64,000 nucleotides of DNA, from NCBI RefSeq assembly GCF_042466665.1, contig NZ_CP162102.1, positions 6,014,001 to 6,078,000 of the forward strand. Direction: 5' to 3'. A program made the position numbers and the translations under genes. A model generated the notes under the pieces. It had not been told where the DNA came from and did no database searches. It was given only the letters and a program-made list of their open reading frames with translations. Below are positions 56,175 through 63,512 of this stretch, one piece after another (position 1 is the first letter of the stretch; each line of letters starts with the position of its first letter). This stretch comes from Peterkaempfera podocarpi (lineage in GTDB: Bacteria; Actinomycetota; Actinomycetes; Streptomycetales; Streptomycetaceae).

Positions 56175-57095
56175 CTACTGGGCGAAGTCGTCCAGCCGGG
56201 TGAGGATCTGCTCGCGCTCGCGCTCGCCCTGTCGTCGGGCGGCGGTGAGGGCGTCCAGGTCGATGACGGCTTCGAGGGCGGCCCGTACCTCGCCGGTCAG
56301 CTCGGTGGGGCTCATGGCCTCGGCCTGCACGGTGTGGTGCATGTGGTCGCCGCGCCGGTCGGTGGTCTTCTGCGGCGCGGAGGGCAGCCGGTAGCGGGTG
56401 ATCTGCTGCTCTGTCACGGCAAGCCGGACAAAGGTGGGTGCGGTGCCGTTCAGGTCGGCCACGAACGCGGAGATGTCTTCTGCGGCGGAGTCGAGGATGG
56501 ACAGGCCGCTGGGGTCGTGGTCGCCCAGGTGCAGGACGGTGGTGGGGATCTCGCGGTAAGCGATGCGGCGGGCGGCGCTGTGCTTGACGGTGACCGAGTC
56601 GAAGCCGCCGGAGCTGTAGGTGGCGACCCCGAACTCGGCAGCCACGCGGGAGACCATGGGCACCATGCCGGCGGCTTCCACCCACAGCTCCACGCAGACG
56701 GGCTGCCCGTCATCCAGGCTGTGGGTGTAGCCCTCCGCAGTGGCGCGCACCGCGCTCCAGAACTGCGCCGGGTCCTCCCAGCCGCCGGGGCCGACCTGGG
56801 TGCCGCCGTCGTCGCGTATGGACTGCATCGGGATCATGCGGGCGCGCCGGGCCCGGTTCAGGGTCTCCAGCAGGCGGGCGTATGCCTGCTCGGTCTTGTC
56901 GTATCCGTGCGCGCCGACCAGCCGGTAGAAGACCTGGCGGGCCGTCATGGGCAGGTACTGCCGGTTCTCGTCCAGCACGGCGCGGACCCGGTCCACCAGG
57001 TCCTGCACGTGCGGGCGCGGGGTCCACGGGGCGAAGCCCCGCACCCGGGTGCGCTTGTAGATGCGACCGGAAACGGTACTGGCAGGAGCACTCAC
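56175..57095 (-). CDS. AICE protein with Toprim/topoisomerase VI A-like core
   Basis: GTG 57095 follows GAGGAGG and gives 306 residues. A winged-helix-like part (LPMTARQVFYRLVGAHGYDK, LLETLNRARRARMIPMQSI) is followed by a Toprim-like strand and acidic pair: CVELWVEAAGMVPMVSRVAA, then VLHLGDHDPSGLSILDSAAE (Asp-x-Asp). The order resembles Spo11/topoisomerase VI A proteins. It may nick or process element DNA. The C-terminal 60 residues are charged. The function is inferred from fold pattern. Confidence 0.6.
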   Translation of the reverse strand: MSAPASTVSGRIYKRTRVRGFAPWTPRPHVQDLVDRVRAVLDENRQYLPMTARQVFYRLVGAHGYDKTEQAYARLLETLNRARRARMIPMQSIRDDGGTQVGPGGWEDPAQFWSAVRATAEGYTHSLDDGQPVCVELWVEAAGMVPMVSRVAAEFGVATYSSGGFDSVTVKHSAARRIAYREIPTTVLHLGDHDPSGLSILDSAAEDISAFVADLNGTAPTFVRLAVTEQQITRYRLPSAPQKTTDRRGDHMHHTVQAEAMSPTELTGEVRAALEAVIDLDALTAARRQGEREREQILTRLDDFAQ

Positions 57096-57105
57096 CGGGG
57101 CCTCC

Positions 57106-57378
57106 TCAGACAGCGCGCCGCAGCAAGGCGGCGGGGGTGTGGTGACGGTGCAGGGAGATGACGGGGGCCAAGCCGACAGGCGCCGGGGTGGGCTGCCCTC
57201 CGTCCGGCGGCGGGTTGTCGTCCGGTGCCTGGTGGGCGCGCTTGGCGCGTTCGGCATCGAGCATGGCCAGCACCGCAGCGCCCTGCCGGGCGGAGCGGTG
57301 CCAGGCCAGGGCGAGGGGCGGCAGCAGCAGGACGGCAGGGCCGGTGGCGGCGGCGAGGAACACGGTGTCGCCGTTCAC
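57106..57378 (-). CDS. Small single-span membrane protein of the AICE
   Basis: GTG 57378 overlaps the stop of the upstream gene (GTGA) and gives 90 residues: NGDTVFLAAATGPAVLLLPP and LALAWHRSARQG form one membrane helix; a Pro-rich tail follows. Not recognised beyond similar small AICE proteins. Confidence 0.55.
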   Translation of the reverse strand: MNGDTVFLAAATGPAVLLLPPLALAWHRSARQGAAVLAMLDAERAKRAHQAPDDNPPPDGGQPTPAPVGLAPVISLHRHHTPAALLRRAV

Positions 57379-57602
57379 CGGGTCACGTCTGTGGCCGCGA
57401 GGGTGAGCAGGGCGGCCAGGTCCTCCCCGAGCAGGGCAAGGCGGTGCTCGATGCCGACCCACGAGTCGGGGTCGATGTCCATCAGGGCGCGGACGGCGGC
57501 GGCCCGGTCGCCGGCCTCCAGGGCGCGGACGGCGTCCTTGAGGTGGGCGGCGGCCAGCGGCCGGACAGCCGGGGGCGCGGGGCGTGCAGGAAGCGAGGTC
57601 AC
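57375..57602 (-). CDS. Small helical AICE protein
   Basis: GTG 57602 gives 75 residues with helices LKDAVRALEAGDRAAAVRAL and GIEHRLALLGEDLAALLTLA. No motif recognised. It overlaps the next gene by four bases, so it belongs to the same operon. Confidence 0.5.
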   Translation of the reverse strand: MTSLPARPAPPAVRPLAAAHLKDAVRALEAGDRAAAVRALMDIDPDSWVGIEHRLALLGEDLAALLTLAATDVTR

Positions 57603-57621
57603 GGCAGGTCTCCTCTCAGGG

Positions 57622-57813
57622 TCAGTGGATGCCGGACAGGGCGGTGATGGCTGAGGCGAGAGCGGAGTTGACGGGTCCGGCCAGGCCGGTGGAGGCGAGG
57701 GTGAAGCCGGACAGCCACACCGCAAGCGCGGTGCCGAAGCCGACGCGCTTGGTCCACACCAGGACGGCGGTGATCAGGCCGAAGACGAACGCGGTGGACA
57801 GGGTGATGAGCAC
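57622..57813 (-). CDS. Small Spd-like membrane protein
   Basis: GTG 57813 gives 63 residues that are almost wholly hydrophobic (TLSTAFVFGLITAVLVW, GTALAVWLSGFTLASTGLAG). Its size, topology and place near tra fit the small spread proteins of Streptomyces conjugative elements. Confidence 0.55.
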   Translation of the reverse strand: MLITLSTAFVFGLITAVLVWTKRVGFGTALAVWLSGFTLASTGLAGPVNSALASAITALSGIH

Positions 57814-57851
57814 GGCAGGACTCCTGATCTGTCGGGTGGTGCCCAGGCGGG

Positions 57852-58103
57852 TCAGCGGGTGCTGGCGCGGTAGATCTCGCGCCAGAGGTTGAGCAGGTGG
57901 TGGCCGGTGCGGATGCGCTGTCCGGTGGTCTTGCAGCGGCGGCAGTCCTTGCCGCGCTTGGTCCGGCCGCGGCGGTCGGTCTTGGTCTGGAAGCCGAGTC
58001 CGCGGCAGGCGCGGCACGGGCCGAACGGCTGAGCCGCACATAGTCCGATGTAACCGAGCGTGACGACGAACAGGCAGGCGATAGCGAGCAGCAGGAGGGG
58101 CAT
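57852..58103 (-). CDS. Small membrane protein with zinc-ribbon-like cysteines
   Basis: ATG 58103 gives 83 residues: a membrane helix (PLLLLAIACLFVVTLGYIGL) followed by two Cys-x2-Cys pairs (CRACRGLGF and CRRCKTTGQR) as in small zinc ribbons. Common among AICE transfer genes; exact role unknown. Confidence 0.6.
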   Translation of the reverse strand: MPLLLLAIACLFVVTLGYIGLCAAQPFGPCRACRGLGFQTKTDRRGRTKRGKDCRRCKTTGQRIRTGHHLLNLWREIYRASTR

Positions 58104-58144
58104 CGGGGGCCTCCAGGCCGAGATTCGGGGGTTTTCGCAGGTGG

Positions 58145-58234
58145 GGTGCTATGCGCTAGCACCCTGGTGGGAGCGGTGTGGGGTGCTATCGGGGGTGCTA
58201 GCGCTAGCGGGGTGGTGCCGCTAGCGCTAGCACC
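58145..58234. repeat. Palindromic repeat cluster next to tra (possible clt or operator)
   Basis: GGTGCTA occurs at 58145, 58182 and 58194, and its complement TAGCACC at 58157 and 58228. The perfect palindrome GCTAGCGCTAGC occurs at 58197-58208 and 58220-58231. The cluster ends 13 bases from the tra stop. In Streptomyces elements the Tra ATPase binds short repeats called clt near tra, so this is a candidate. It could also be an operator for the gene at 58103. Confidence 0.55.
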
Positions 58235-58246
58235 CCGGGCGGGCGG

Positions 58247-60439
58247 TCAGGCGGACCGGTTACGGTCACGCTCCGCAATCACGGTGGTGATGTGGTCTCG
58301 GTCGTAGCCGCGGCGGTTGACGGTCTTGCCGTCGATGCGGCGGCCGATCTGCCCCGGCTCGATCCCGAGGGGCCGCAGGGCCGCGGCCAGCTGCTCCGGC
58401 GCCCACCCGGCGTAGGTGTCCGGGCGGAGGGTGGCCAGGGCGGCGGTCAGGGTCTCGCCCCACACCCGGGCCTCGCCCGACGGCCACACGGCCTCCAGGT
58501 CGTCCAGCAGCGTGGCGTGGGGGTCGGAGCGCTCCGGGACCTCGCCGAGCGCGTGCCCGGTGAGGGTGCCGGCCGCCTTGCGCATCGCCAGGGCGCGCGC
58601 GGCGACCGCCTCGGTGACGGGGGTGTCGAGGTAGGCGGTCTTCACCACGGTCGGCGTGGCCGTCGCACCCGCGAGGTAGCCGAGTCCGGCGTCGACCTCG
58701 GGGCGGAAGGTCGTGGCGCGGATGCCGTTCTTGTAGGCGCTCGTGCCTAGGATCATGTCGTTCTCGACCTGGCCGGCGACCCGCAGGCAGAACCGGATCG
58801 AGACGTTCCCCGACACCCCGGTGGGCAGGGAGTCCTTGTCGGGGCGCTGGGTGGCGAGGATGAGGATCACGCCGAACGCGCGGCCGATCTTGATGATGAA
58901 CTCGGCGTTCTCCCCGGCCTGCTTGCCCACCTTGGGGTGGGCGAACAGGTTCTGGCACTCGTCCACGATGCACACCAGCGGGTGCAGCCCGATCCGCTTG
59001 TCCGCGATCTCCCTGGTCACGCGCTTGTCCGGGCACAGGTCCCGCGGCAGCTTCTTCAGCGCCCCCGTGCGGCGCATCACCTCCTTGCGCAGCAGGGTGA
59101 GGGAGTCGGCGGCGTACTCGATGGAGTCGTCGTCGATGCCGGAGACGAACCGGTGGGAGATGGGCTCGAAGGGGTCCAGGTCGCCGGAGCCCTTCAGCTC
59201 GTGCGTCCACATCTCCGCCGTCGGGTCGAGAGCCGCTCCCGCGGCCAGGACGCGCACGGAGGAGGTCTTGCCCTGGCCGGGCTGGGAGCCGAACAGGACG
59301 TTGTGCTGCACCAGCGGCACCGCGACCCACTGACCGCGGGGGTTGCGGCCGAACGGCACCGGCTTGAACAGGTCGTGGCGTCCGGTCTGGGCGAGCGGCC
59401 ACGGGATCTTCTCTGCTTTGGACAGGTCCTTGTCCCCGACCCAGAGCACGAGGCGGCCCTCGTGCTCGTCCGCGTTGCCCTCCGGCCACACACAGCCCAG
59501 CGGGCGGCGAAGTCCCGAGGCGAGGCGCTTGCGGCGCTCCATGATGTCCCCGGCCGTCACGCCGTGCGGCAGGTCCACATCGGCCCGCCAGCCGGGGCCG
59601 TCGCGGGTGATGGGGGCGGGGAAGGTGATCTCCCCCTTGCCCATGCCACCGATGCCGAGGGCCAGCAGGGCCCGCTCCACGATGTCCGAGGTGAGGCGGG
59701 GTGCCTTGGTCTTGACCACCGCCCGGGTCACCAGCGGAGCATCCGCCGGAGCGCCCGCCCACCCCAGGGCGGCCACCGTGGCGGCAGCGAGGGCGAGATG
59801 GGTCCAGCCGGGGGTCATGACCAGCAGCACCGCCACGAACGCGATCCCGAACGCGCCCGCCAGGACGGCGATCAGGGCGCGCAGCCGCACCTTGGCATCC
59901 CGCTGGCGCGTGAGCCGCAGGTACAGCTCCGCATCCTCCTTGCGCACCGCCACCGCCCGCATCGGGGCGCCCTGGGAGTCGGCGACCCACCGGCCGGCGC
60001 CGCCGACGATCCGCGCGGCGCCGCGCGGGGCACGGGCCGTCAGGCGCGCGGCGTACAGCGGGGATCGGGCCGCGTGGAAGGCGGTGACGTACGCGGCCTG
60101 CCCGGCAGCCCAGCGGGCGGCGGCCTTGAACTGCTCGGCGTTGCTGGCCCACTTCGGCAGGATCGGCTCCCGCCGCCGCTCCACGGCCGTGGGCGCGGGG
60201 GTGTCGGGGTCGTCGACGTACACGGACTCTTCGGGGTCGTCGTCCTCATCCGGCGCGGTGTCCACCGGGCCCGCCGCGGGCGGGGTGTCATCGGCGGGTC
60301 GGCGGGTGGTGCGGGCCTTGTCCAGGTCCACCACCTCACCCCCGATGGAGAAGTCGGTGTTCAGGTCCGCCTCCAGCCGGGCGAACAGGTCGTCGTTCGG
60401 GTCGTGGTTTTCGTGGTTCACTGCGCGTGCCTCTCTCAT
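58247..60439 (-). CDS. FtsK/SpoIIIE-type conjugal transfer ATPase (TraSA-like)
   Basis: This 730-residue protein should translocate double-stranded DNA from donor to recipient. The first 170 residues are acidic and cytoplasmic. Two membrane helices follow (ALIAVLAGAFGIAFVAVLLV and LALAAATVAALGWAG), then the motor: Walker A near residue 385 (FGSQPGQGKTSSVRVLA), Walker B near 488 (LVCIVDECQNLF) and the ILATQRPDKDSLPTGVSGNV segment of FtsK ATPases. The C-terminus holds a winged-helix-like domain (TVNRRGYDRDHITTVIA) that could bind clt. ATG 60439 or GTG 60421 may start it. Confidence 0.9.
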   Translation of the reverse strand: MREARAVNHENHDPNDDLFARLEADLNTDFSIGGEVVDLDKARTTRRPADDTPPAAGPVDTAPDEDDDPEESVYVDDPDTPAPTAVERRREPILPKWASNAEQFKAAARWAAGQAAYVTAFHAARSPLYAARLTARAPRGAARIVGGAGRWVADSQGAPMRAVAVRKEDAELYLRLTRQRDAKVRLRALIAVLAGAFGIAFVAVLLVMTPGWTHLALAAATVAALGWAGAPADAPLVTRAVVKTKAPRLTSDIVERALLALGIGGMGKGEITFPAPITRDGPGWRADVDLPHGVTAGDIMERRKRLASGLRRPLGCVWPEGNADEHEGRLVLWVGDKDLSKAEKIPWPLAQTGRHDLFKPVPFGRNPRGQWVAVPLVQHNVLFGSQPGQGKTSSVRVLAAGAALDPTAEMWTHELKGSGDLDPFEPISHRFVSGIDDDSIEYAADSLTLLRKEVMRRTGALKKLPRDLCPDKRVTREIADKRIGLHPLVCIVDECQNLFAHPKVGKQAGENAEFIIKIGRAFGVILILATQRPDKDSLPTGVSGNVSIRFCLRVAGQVENDMILGTSAYKNGIRATTFRPEVDAGLGYLAGATATPTVVKTAYLDTPVTEAVAARALAMRKAAGTLTGHALGEVPERSDPHATLLDDLEAVWPSGEARVWGETLTAALATLRPDTYAGWAPEQLAAALRPLGIEPGQIGRRIDGKTVNRRGYDRDHITTVIAERDRNRSA

Positions 60440-60520
60440 GAGTGGAGGTGCCGGGGCGCGCCGGTTGCTGCCAGGCGTTGGGCGCGCCCCGGGTTCGTGC
60501 GGGGAGTGGCGCAGGTTCGG

Positions 60521-60895
60521 TCAGGCCGCGGCTGCGGCGGGATCCGCGCAGGACAGGCAGGTGCCGTAGCAGGTGGGGAGGACGTATCCGGCGTCGATCC
60601 CGCAGGTGGGGCAGGTCCGCCGGGCCCGCATCGCTGCGGCCAGCGCCGCTGTGCGGGCGGGGGTCATCGGCCGCACGGGGCGGGCCAGGTCGACCCGGTA
60701 GAGGTAGGCGGCCCGGATCCCCCGGCGGCGGGACTGCCACAAGATCTGTGCAGCCACGTCCTGGCCCGCGGGCCGAAGCCCAGCGGCACGGAGCTGTCGC
60801 CGGGTGGCCAGCCCCTCCGGGGCCATCCGCCACGGGTAGGTGGGCAGGCCGAACCGGGACCCGTCCGGGTCCCAGAAGCGCGGGCGGCCCATCAC
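60521..60895 (-). CDS. RRQRL-type zinc-binding protein
   Basis: The 124-residue product carries GLATRRQLRAAGLRPAGQDV, near the RRQRL motif after which this AICE family is named, and a C-terminal Cys cluster (RTCPTCGIDAGYVLPTCYG, TCLSCADP) for zinc. It overlaps the DUF2637 gene by four bases. Role in transfer or replication unknown. Confidence 0.7.
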   Translation of the reverse strand: MMGRPRFWDPDGSRFGLPTYPWRMAPEGLATRRQLRAAGLRPAGQDVAAQILWQSRRRGIRAAYLYRVDLARPVRPMTPARTAALAAAMRARRTCPTCGIDAGYVLPTCYGTCLSCADPAAAAA

Positions 60896-61797
60896 TCACC
60901 CGCCGCGGCATCCGCCTCCGGCACCGGGTCGGCAACCAGGTGCAGCCCCGCCGGGGCGGCGGCGCGCTCTGCCTTAAGGGTGTCCCGCAGGGTGCGGGCC
61001 TTCTCGGCAGAGGTGTGGACCGCGACCCGGATCCGGTCGGCCGTCAGCTCCCCGTCTGCCCACCCGGCGGTGGCCTCCCGTGCCTCGGTCAGCAACTCCT
61101 CCGGAGTGCGGACCGGTCGGGTGGTGCGGGCGGATGCCGGGACCCTGCCGGTCAGCTTGCGCGGTCGGGCGGCCCGTGCGGTCACGGCAGGCCGGGAGTC
61201 GGCCACCGCCGCAGCCACCTCCCGCACCGGCCCGACGGTGGGCGCGGCCTCGGTCGGCTCCACGGCAGGGGCCGGGAGCGGCGGGGCGTAGACCGACTCC
61301 CCCGGGGCGGGGTCGGCCGGTGCGGGCAGCTCAGACCCCGACCGATTCGTCATGGTCTGTGCTGTCTCGTCCGATGCCGGGCGGTGGTGCAGCACCTTGG
61401 CGACCAGATCGGAGCCGTAGAAGATGGACCCGACCGGCAGCGAGGTGGCCAGCAGCACCAAAGCCCAGTTGGCAGGCGACCAGTCGGCCAACCGCTCCCG
61501 ACCGGGACCGTGCAGCGTCGGCACCAGACCGTGCACGTAGTTCAGCACCAGCGACGCCGCGGTGTACCCGGCGAGGATCCGCAAGGCGAACCGCCGGTCG
61601 CCCTCCGGCAGCACCAGAGCCGCCACCAGCGCCAGCGCCATCAGGCCGTCCACCACCAGCGGGTAGACGGTCGCCGCGGTCGGGTCCGCGCCGATCGCAT
61701 GGGCCACATCCCGCAACGCGTTCCAGGACACCCGGAACGCCATACCGACCACGGCCAGCAGACCGAGCACAAGCAGAATCTTCGGTCCCCGCTTCAC
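60892..61797 (-). CDS. DUF2637 (SpdB-like) membrane protein
   Basis: The 301-residue protein has four membrane helices in the first 140 residues (ILLVLGLLAVVGMAFRVSWN, VYPLVVDGLMALALVAALVL, LAGYTAASLVLNYVHGLV, WALVLLATSLPVGSIFYGS), the DUF2637 pattern of plasmid-spread proteins. The cytoplasmic tail is Pro/Ala-rich and ends in a helix-turn-helix-like segment (LLTEAREATAGWADGELTAD, RIRVAVHTSAEKARTL). It probably helps spread the element within mycelium. Confidence 0.82.
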   Translation of the reverse strand: MKRGPKILLVLGLLAVVGMAFRVSWNALRDVAHAIGADPTAATVYPLVVDGLMALALVAALVLPEGDRRFALRILAGYTAASLVLNYVHGLVPTLHGPGRERLADWSPANWALVLLATSLPVGSIFYGSDLVAKVLHHRPASDETAQTMTNRSGSELPAPADPAPGESVYAPPLPAPAVEPTEAAPTVGPVREVAAAVADSRPAVTARAARPRKLTGRVPASARTTRPVRTPEELLTEAREATAGWADGELTADRIRVAVHTSAEKARTLRDTLKAERAAAPAGLHLVADPVPEADAAAGE

Positions 61798-61928
61798 CGC
61801 GCACCCCCCGCAGCAGCGGCCAACTCGCGGGCCTTGCGCGCGGCCTCCGCCGCAGCGTGAGCGGCAGCAGCAGCGGCCCTGGCCGCCTCAGCCGCACGAG
61901 CGGCAGCCTCGCGAGCGTCGGCGGTCAT
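61794..61928 (-). CDS. Very small Ala-rich coiled-coil protein
   Basis: ATG 61928 gives 44 residues (TADAREAAARAAEAARAAAA...), a single Ala/Glu/Arg helix. It overlaps genes on both sides by four bases (ATGA), which supports it being real. Function unknown. Confidence 0.5.
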   Translation of the reverse strand: MTADAREAAARAAEAARAAAAAAHAAAEAARKARELAAAAGGAR

Positions 61929-62209
61929 GCCGCAACCTCCGACCACACGTCGCGGCGGACCGCAGCCGGCCGCCGGGAGCAAAGCGGGACAGGGGCGGTG
62001 GCCAGCAGGGCGGCAGCGTAGGCGGCCAACTCCGGGTCCTCTCGACGCAGATCCGCCAGCACCGCATCCGCCACATCCAGCCGCGCCGCCCGCTCGGTCG
62101 CGGACTCCCCGCCGGCCGGGCCGGCGAACAGCTCCAGGTCGATGCCGAGCGCCAGCTCGGCGAACTCATCCGCCGTAGCGGCGTACTTGCCTGAGACGAT
62201 GTCCTTCAC
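61925..62209 (-). CDS. Small AICE protein, first gene of the transfer operon
   Basis: ATG 62209 follows AAAGGAAGC and gives 94 residues (MKDIVSGKYAATADEFAELA), an acidic helical protein. It was not recognised but is typical of the first short gene in AICE transfer operons. Its upstream region carries the hairpins and GntR operators. Confidence 0.6.
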   Translation of the reverse strand: MKDIVSGKYAATADEFAELALGIDLELFAGPAGGESATERAARLDVADAVLADLRREDPELAAYAAALLATAPVPLCSRRPAAVRRDVWSEVAA

Positions 62210-62245
62210 GGGTCGTGCTTCCTTTCAGCAGGAACGGCCCAAACA

Positions 62246-62275
62246 GCGGCCCCCGGGAGGCACCCCGGGGGCCGC
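62246..62275. terminator. Perfect 12-bp GC hairpin upstream of the transfer operon
   Basis: GCGGCCCCCGGG pairs with CCCGGGGGCCGC around a six-base loop, 37 bases before the first transfer gene. A second hairpin lies at 62312-62334 (GCTGCTCGT, five-base loop, ACGAGCAGC). They may attenuate or terminate transcription entering the operon. The rest of 62210-62735 has no gene. Confidence 0.5.
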
Positions 62276-62590
62276 GCGCCGTTGAAGTCGGTCGATCCGG
62301 CTCCCCTCAGCGCTGCTCGTACGAGACGAGCAGCGGAGGCAACCGGCCGCAGACGCAGAGCGCTGCGAAGGGTTGAGTTCGTGCGATGTCTCCTTCGAGG
62401 ACGGCGACTCCCGTATCAGGTAGAGCCGTCTCGCCTCGTTTTAGGCGTATGGAGACGTGGCCTCTCGGCCTGAGCCCTCCGGTCAATGACAAGGCGCCGG
62501 GTCACCTCGACCCGCTCTGTCCCGGGCCCCTTTGGCATGGCGCAGTAGCCCCGTCCGCGAGGTCCGGGGTGGCTTGCGGCCACATCCATA

Positions 62591-62616
62591 GACTGGACCG
62601 GTGGACCGGTCCAGTC
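62591..62616. promoter_or_regulatory. GntR-type operator 1
   Basis: A perfect palindrome, GACTGGACCG, six-base centre GTGGAC, CGGTCCAGTC. The same core occurs at 62691-62716 and, in part, upstream of the GntR gene. It lies in the region driving the transfer operon. Confidence 0.7.
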
Positions 62617-62690
62617 AACTCCCATTGGCGGGCCTGCCGCGGCGCACCAGCGCATATCTCCAGGTGGAGGCGTTGCGAGGGGACGAAAAA

Positions 62691-62716
62691 AGCTGGACCG
62701 GCGGACCGGTCCAGCT
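62691..62716. promoter_or_regulatory. GntR-type operator 2
   Basis: A perfect palindrome, AGCTGGACCG, centre GCGGAC, CGGTCCAGCT, 100 bases from operator 1 and just beyond the 3' end of the GntR gene. Confidence 0.7.
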
Positions 62717-62735
62717 CTCGAAGGTCGTGCGGCGG

Positions 62736-63452
62736 CTACATCGGGTAGCTCTCAATCCGCTCATAGAGGGCGCCGGGCGTGACACCTTCCTCGCAGACCA
62801 GCGGGCTCCCCTCCTGGTCGTACGCCGTGTGCAGCACGACGGCCGCGGCGGTCAGACCCGATAGCGCCAGGTGCTCCGCTTCTGTCTCGGTCACCAGACG
62901 AACCGTGGTCACGTCCGTTCCCTGCACTGGGAACCGGCCGGTCTGTCGGCGAACGTACCTCGTGGTCCCCTCCGCGATGGGGGCCGTCTGGGCTAGTCGC
63001 GGCGACGGCTCCGCCACGTCGGGTGGGAACCAAGCCACCACATAGCTGTGCGGGCTGCCATCAGGAAGCTGCAACACGCGAACCCGACGCAGCGCTGCTA
63101 CCCCCGCGCCCATCGCGAGGGCCTTGGCCACGTGCGCCGGGGGTTCCGCCCAGTCTGGGGTGCCGACACGCAGGAAGGGCATGCCTCCCGTGATGCGAGC
63201 GGACCCAGTCTGGCGTCCGCCCGCCGGCCGCGCCACGGGTGTCTCCGCGACGACAAACCCCGTTCCTTGCCGAGCCTCTACCACGCCGTCGTTCCGCAAC
63301 ACGTCCATAGCTTTGATGGCGGTAGCCCGCGAGACGGACCACTGCTCGGACAGGTCCCGCGTGGACGGAAGGGTCTGGCCCGGCGCAAACTCTCCGGCTG
63401 CGATCCGGGACCGCAGGGACTCCGCGATTTCCTCGTACTTCAGCAGCGCCAT
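62736..63452 (-). CDS. GntR/UTRA-family transcriptional repressor (KorSA-like)
   Basis: The 238-residue protein has an N-terminal winged helix (YEEIAESLRSRIAAGEFAPG, LPSTRDLSEQWSVSRATAIK, DGVVEARQGTGFVV) and a C-terminal UTRA effector domain (ALRRVRVLQLPDGSPHSYVV, TTVRLVTETEAEHLALSG). GntR/UTRA repressors of this kind (KorSA in pSAM2) keep the transfer and replication genes silent. Operators lie on both sides, including one 23-41 bases upstream of its own start, so it probably represses itself. Confidence 0.85.
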   Translation of the reverse strand: MALLKYEEIAESLRSRIAAGEFAPGQTLPSTRDLSEQWSVSRATAIKAMDVLRNDGVVEARQGTGFVVAETPVARPAGGRQTGSARITGGMPFLRVGTPDWAEPPAHVAKALAMGAGVAALRRVRVLQLPDGSPHSYVVAWFPPDVAEPSPRLAQTAPIAEGTTRYVRRQTGRFPVQGTDVTTVRLVTETEAEHLALSGLTAAAVVLHTAYDQEGSPLVCEEGVTPGALYERIESYPM

Positions 63453-63474
63453 GGCGCTCCCCTGTCGGTCGTCA

Positions 63475-63493
63475 TACTGGACTGGTCCACCGG
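63475..63493. promoter_or_regulatory. GntR-type operator 3 (autoregulatory)
   Basis: The minus strand reads ACCGGTGGACCAGTCCAGT, matching 18 of 19 bases of the right part of operator 1. It sits between the GntR start and the divergent methyltransferase gene, so it could control both. Confidence 0.6.
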
Positions 63494-63512
63494 TACACAG
63501 GATACTGCTCGC

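Noticed and set aside
58266..60152. 628-residue minus-strand ORF overlapping tra
   Set aside because: It is a shifted-frame shadow rich in Arg/Gly/Pro; the FtsK motifs are in the other frame.
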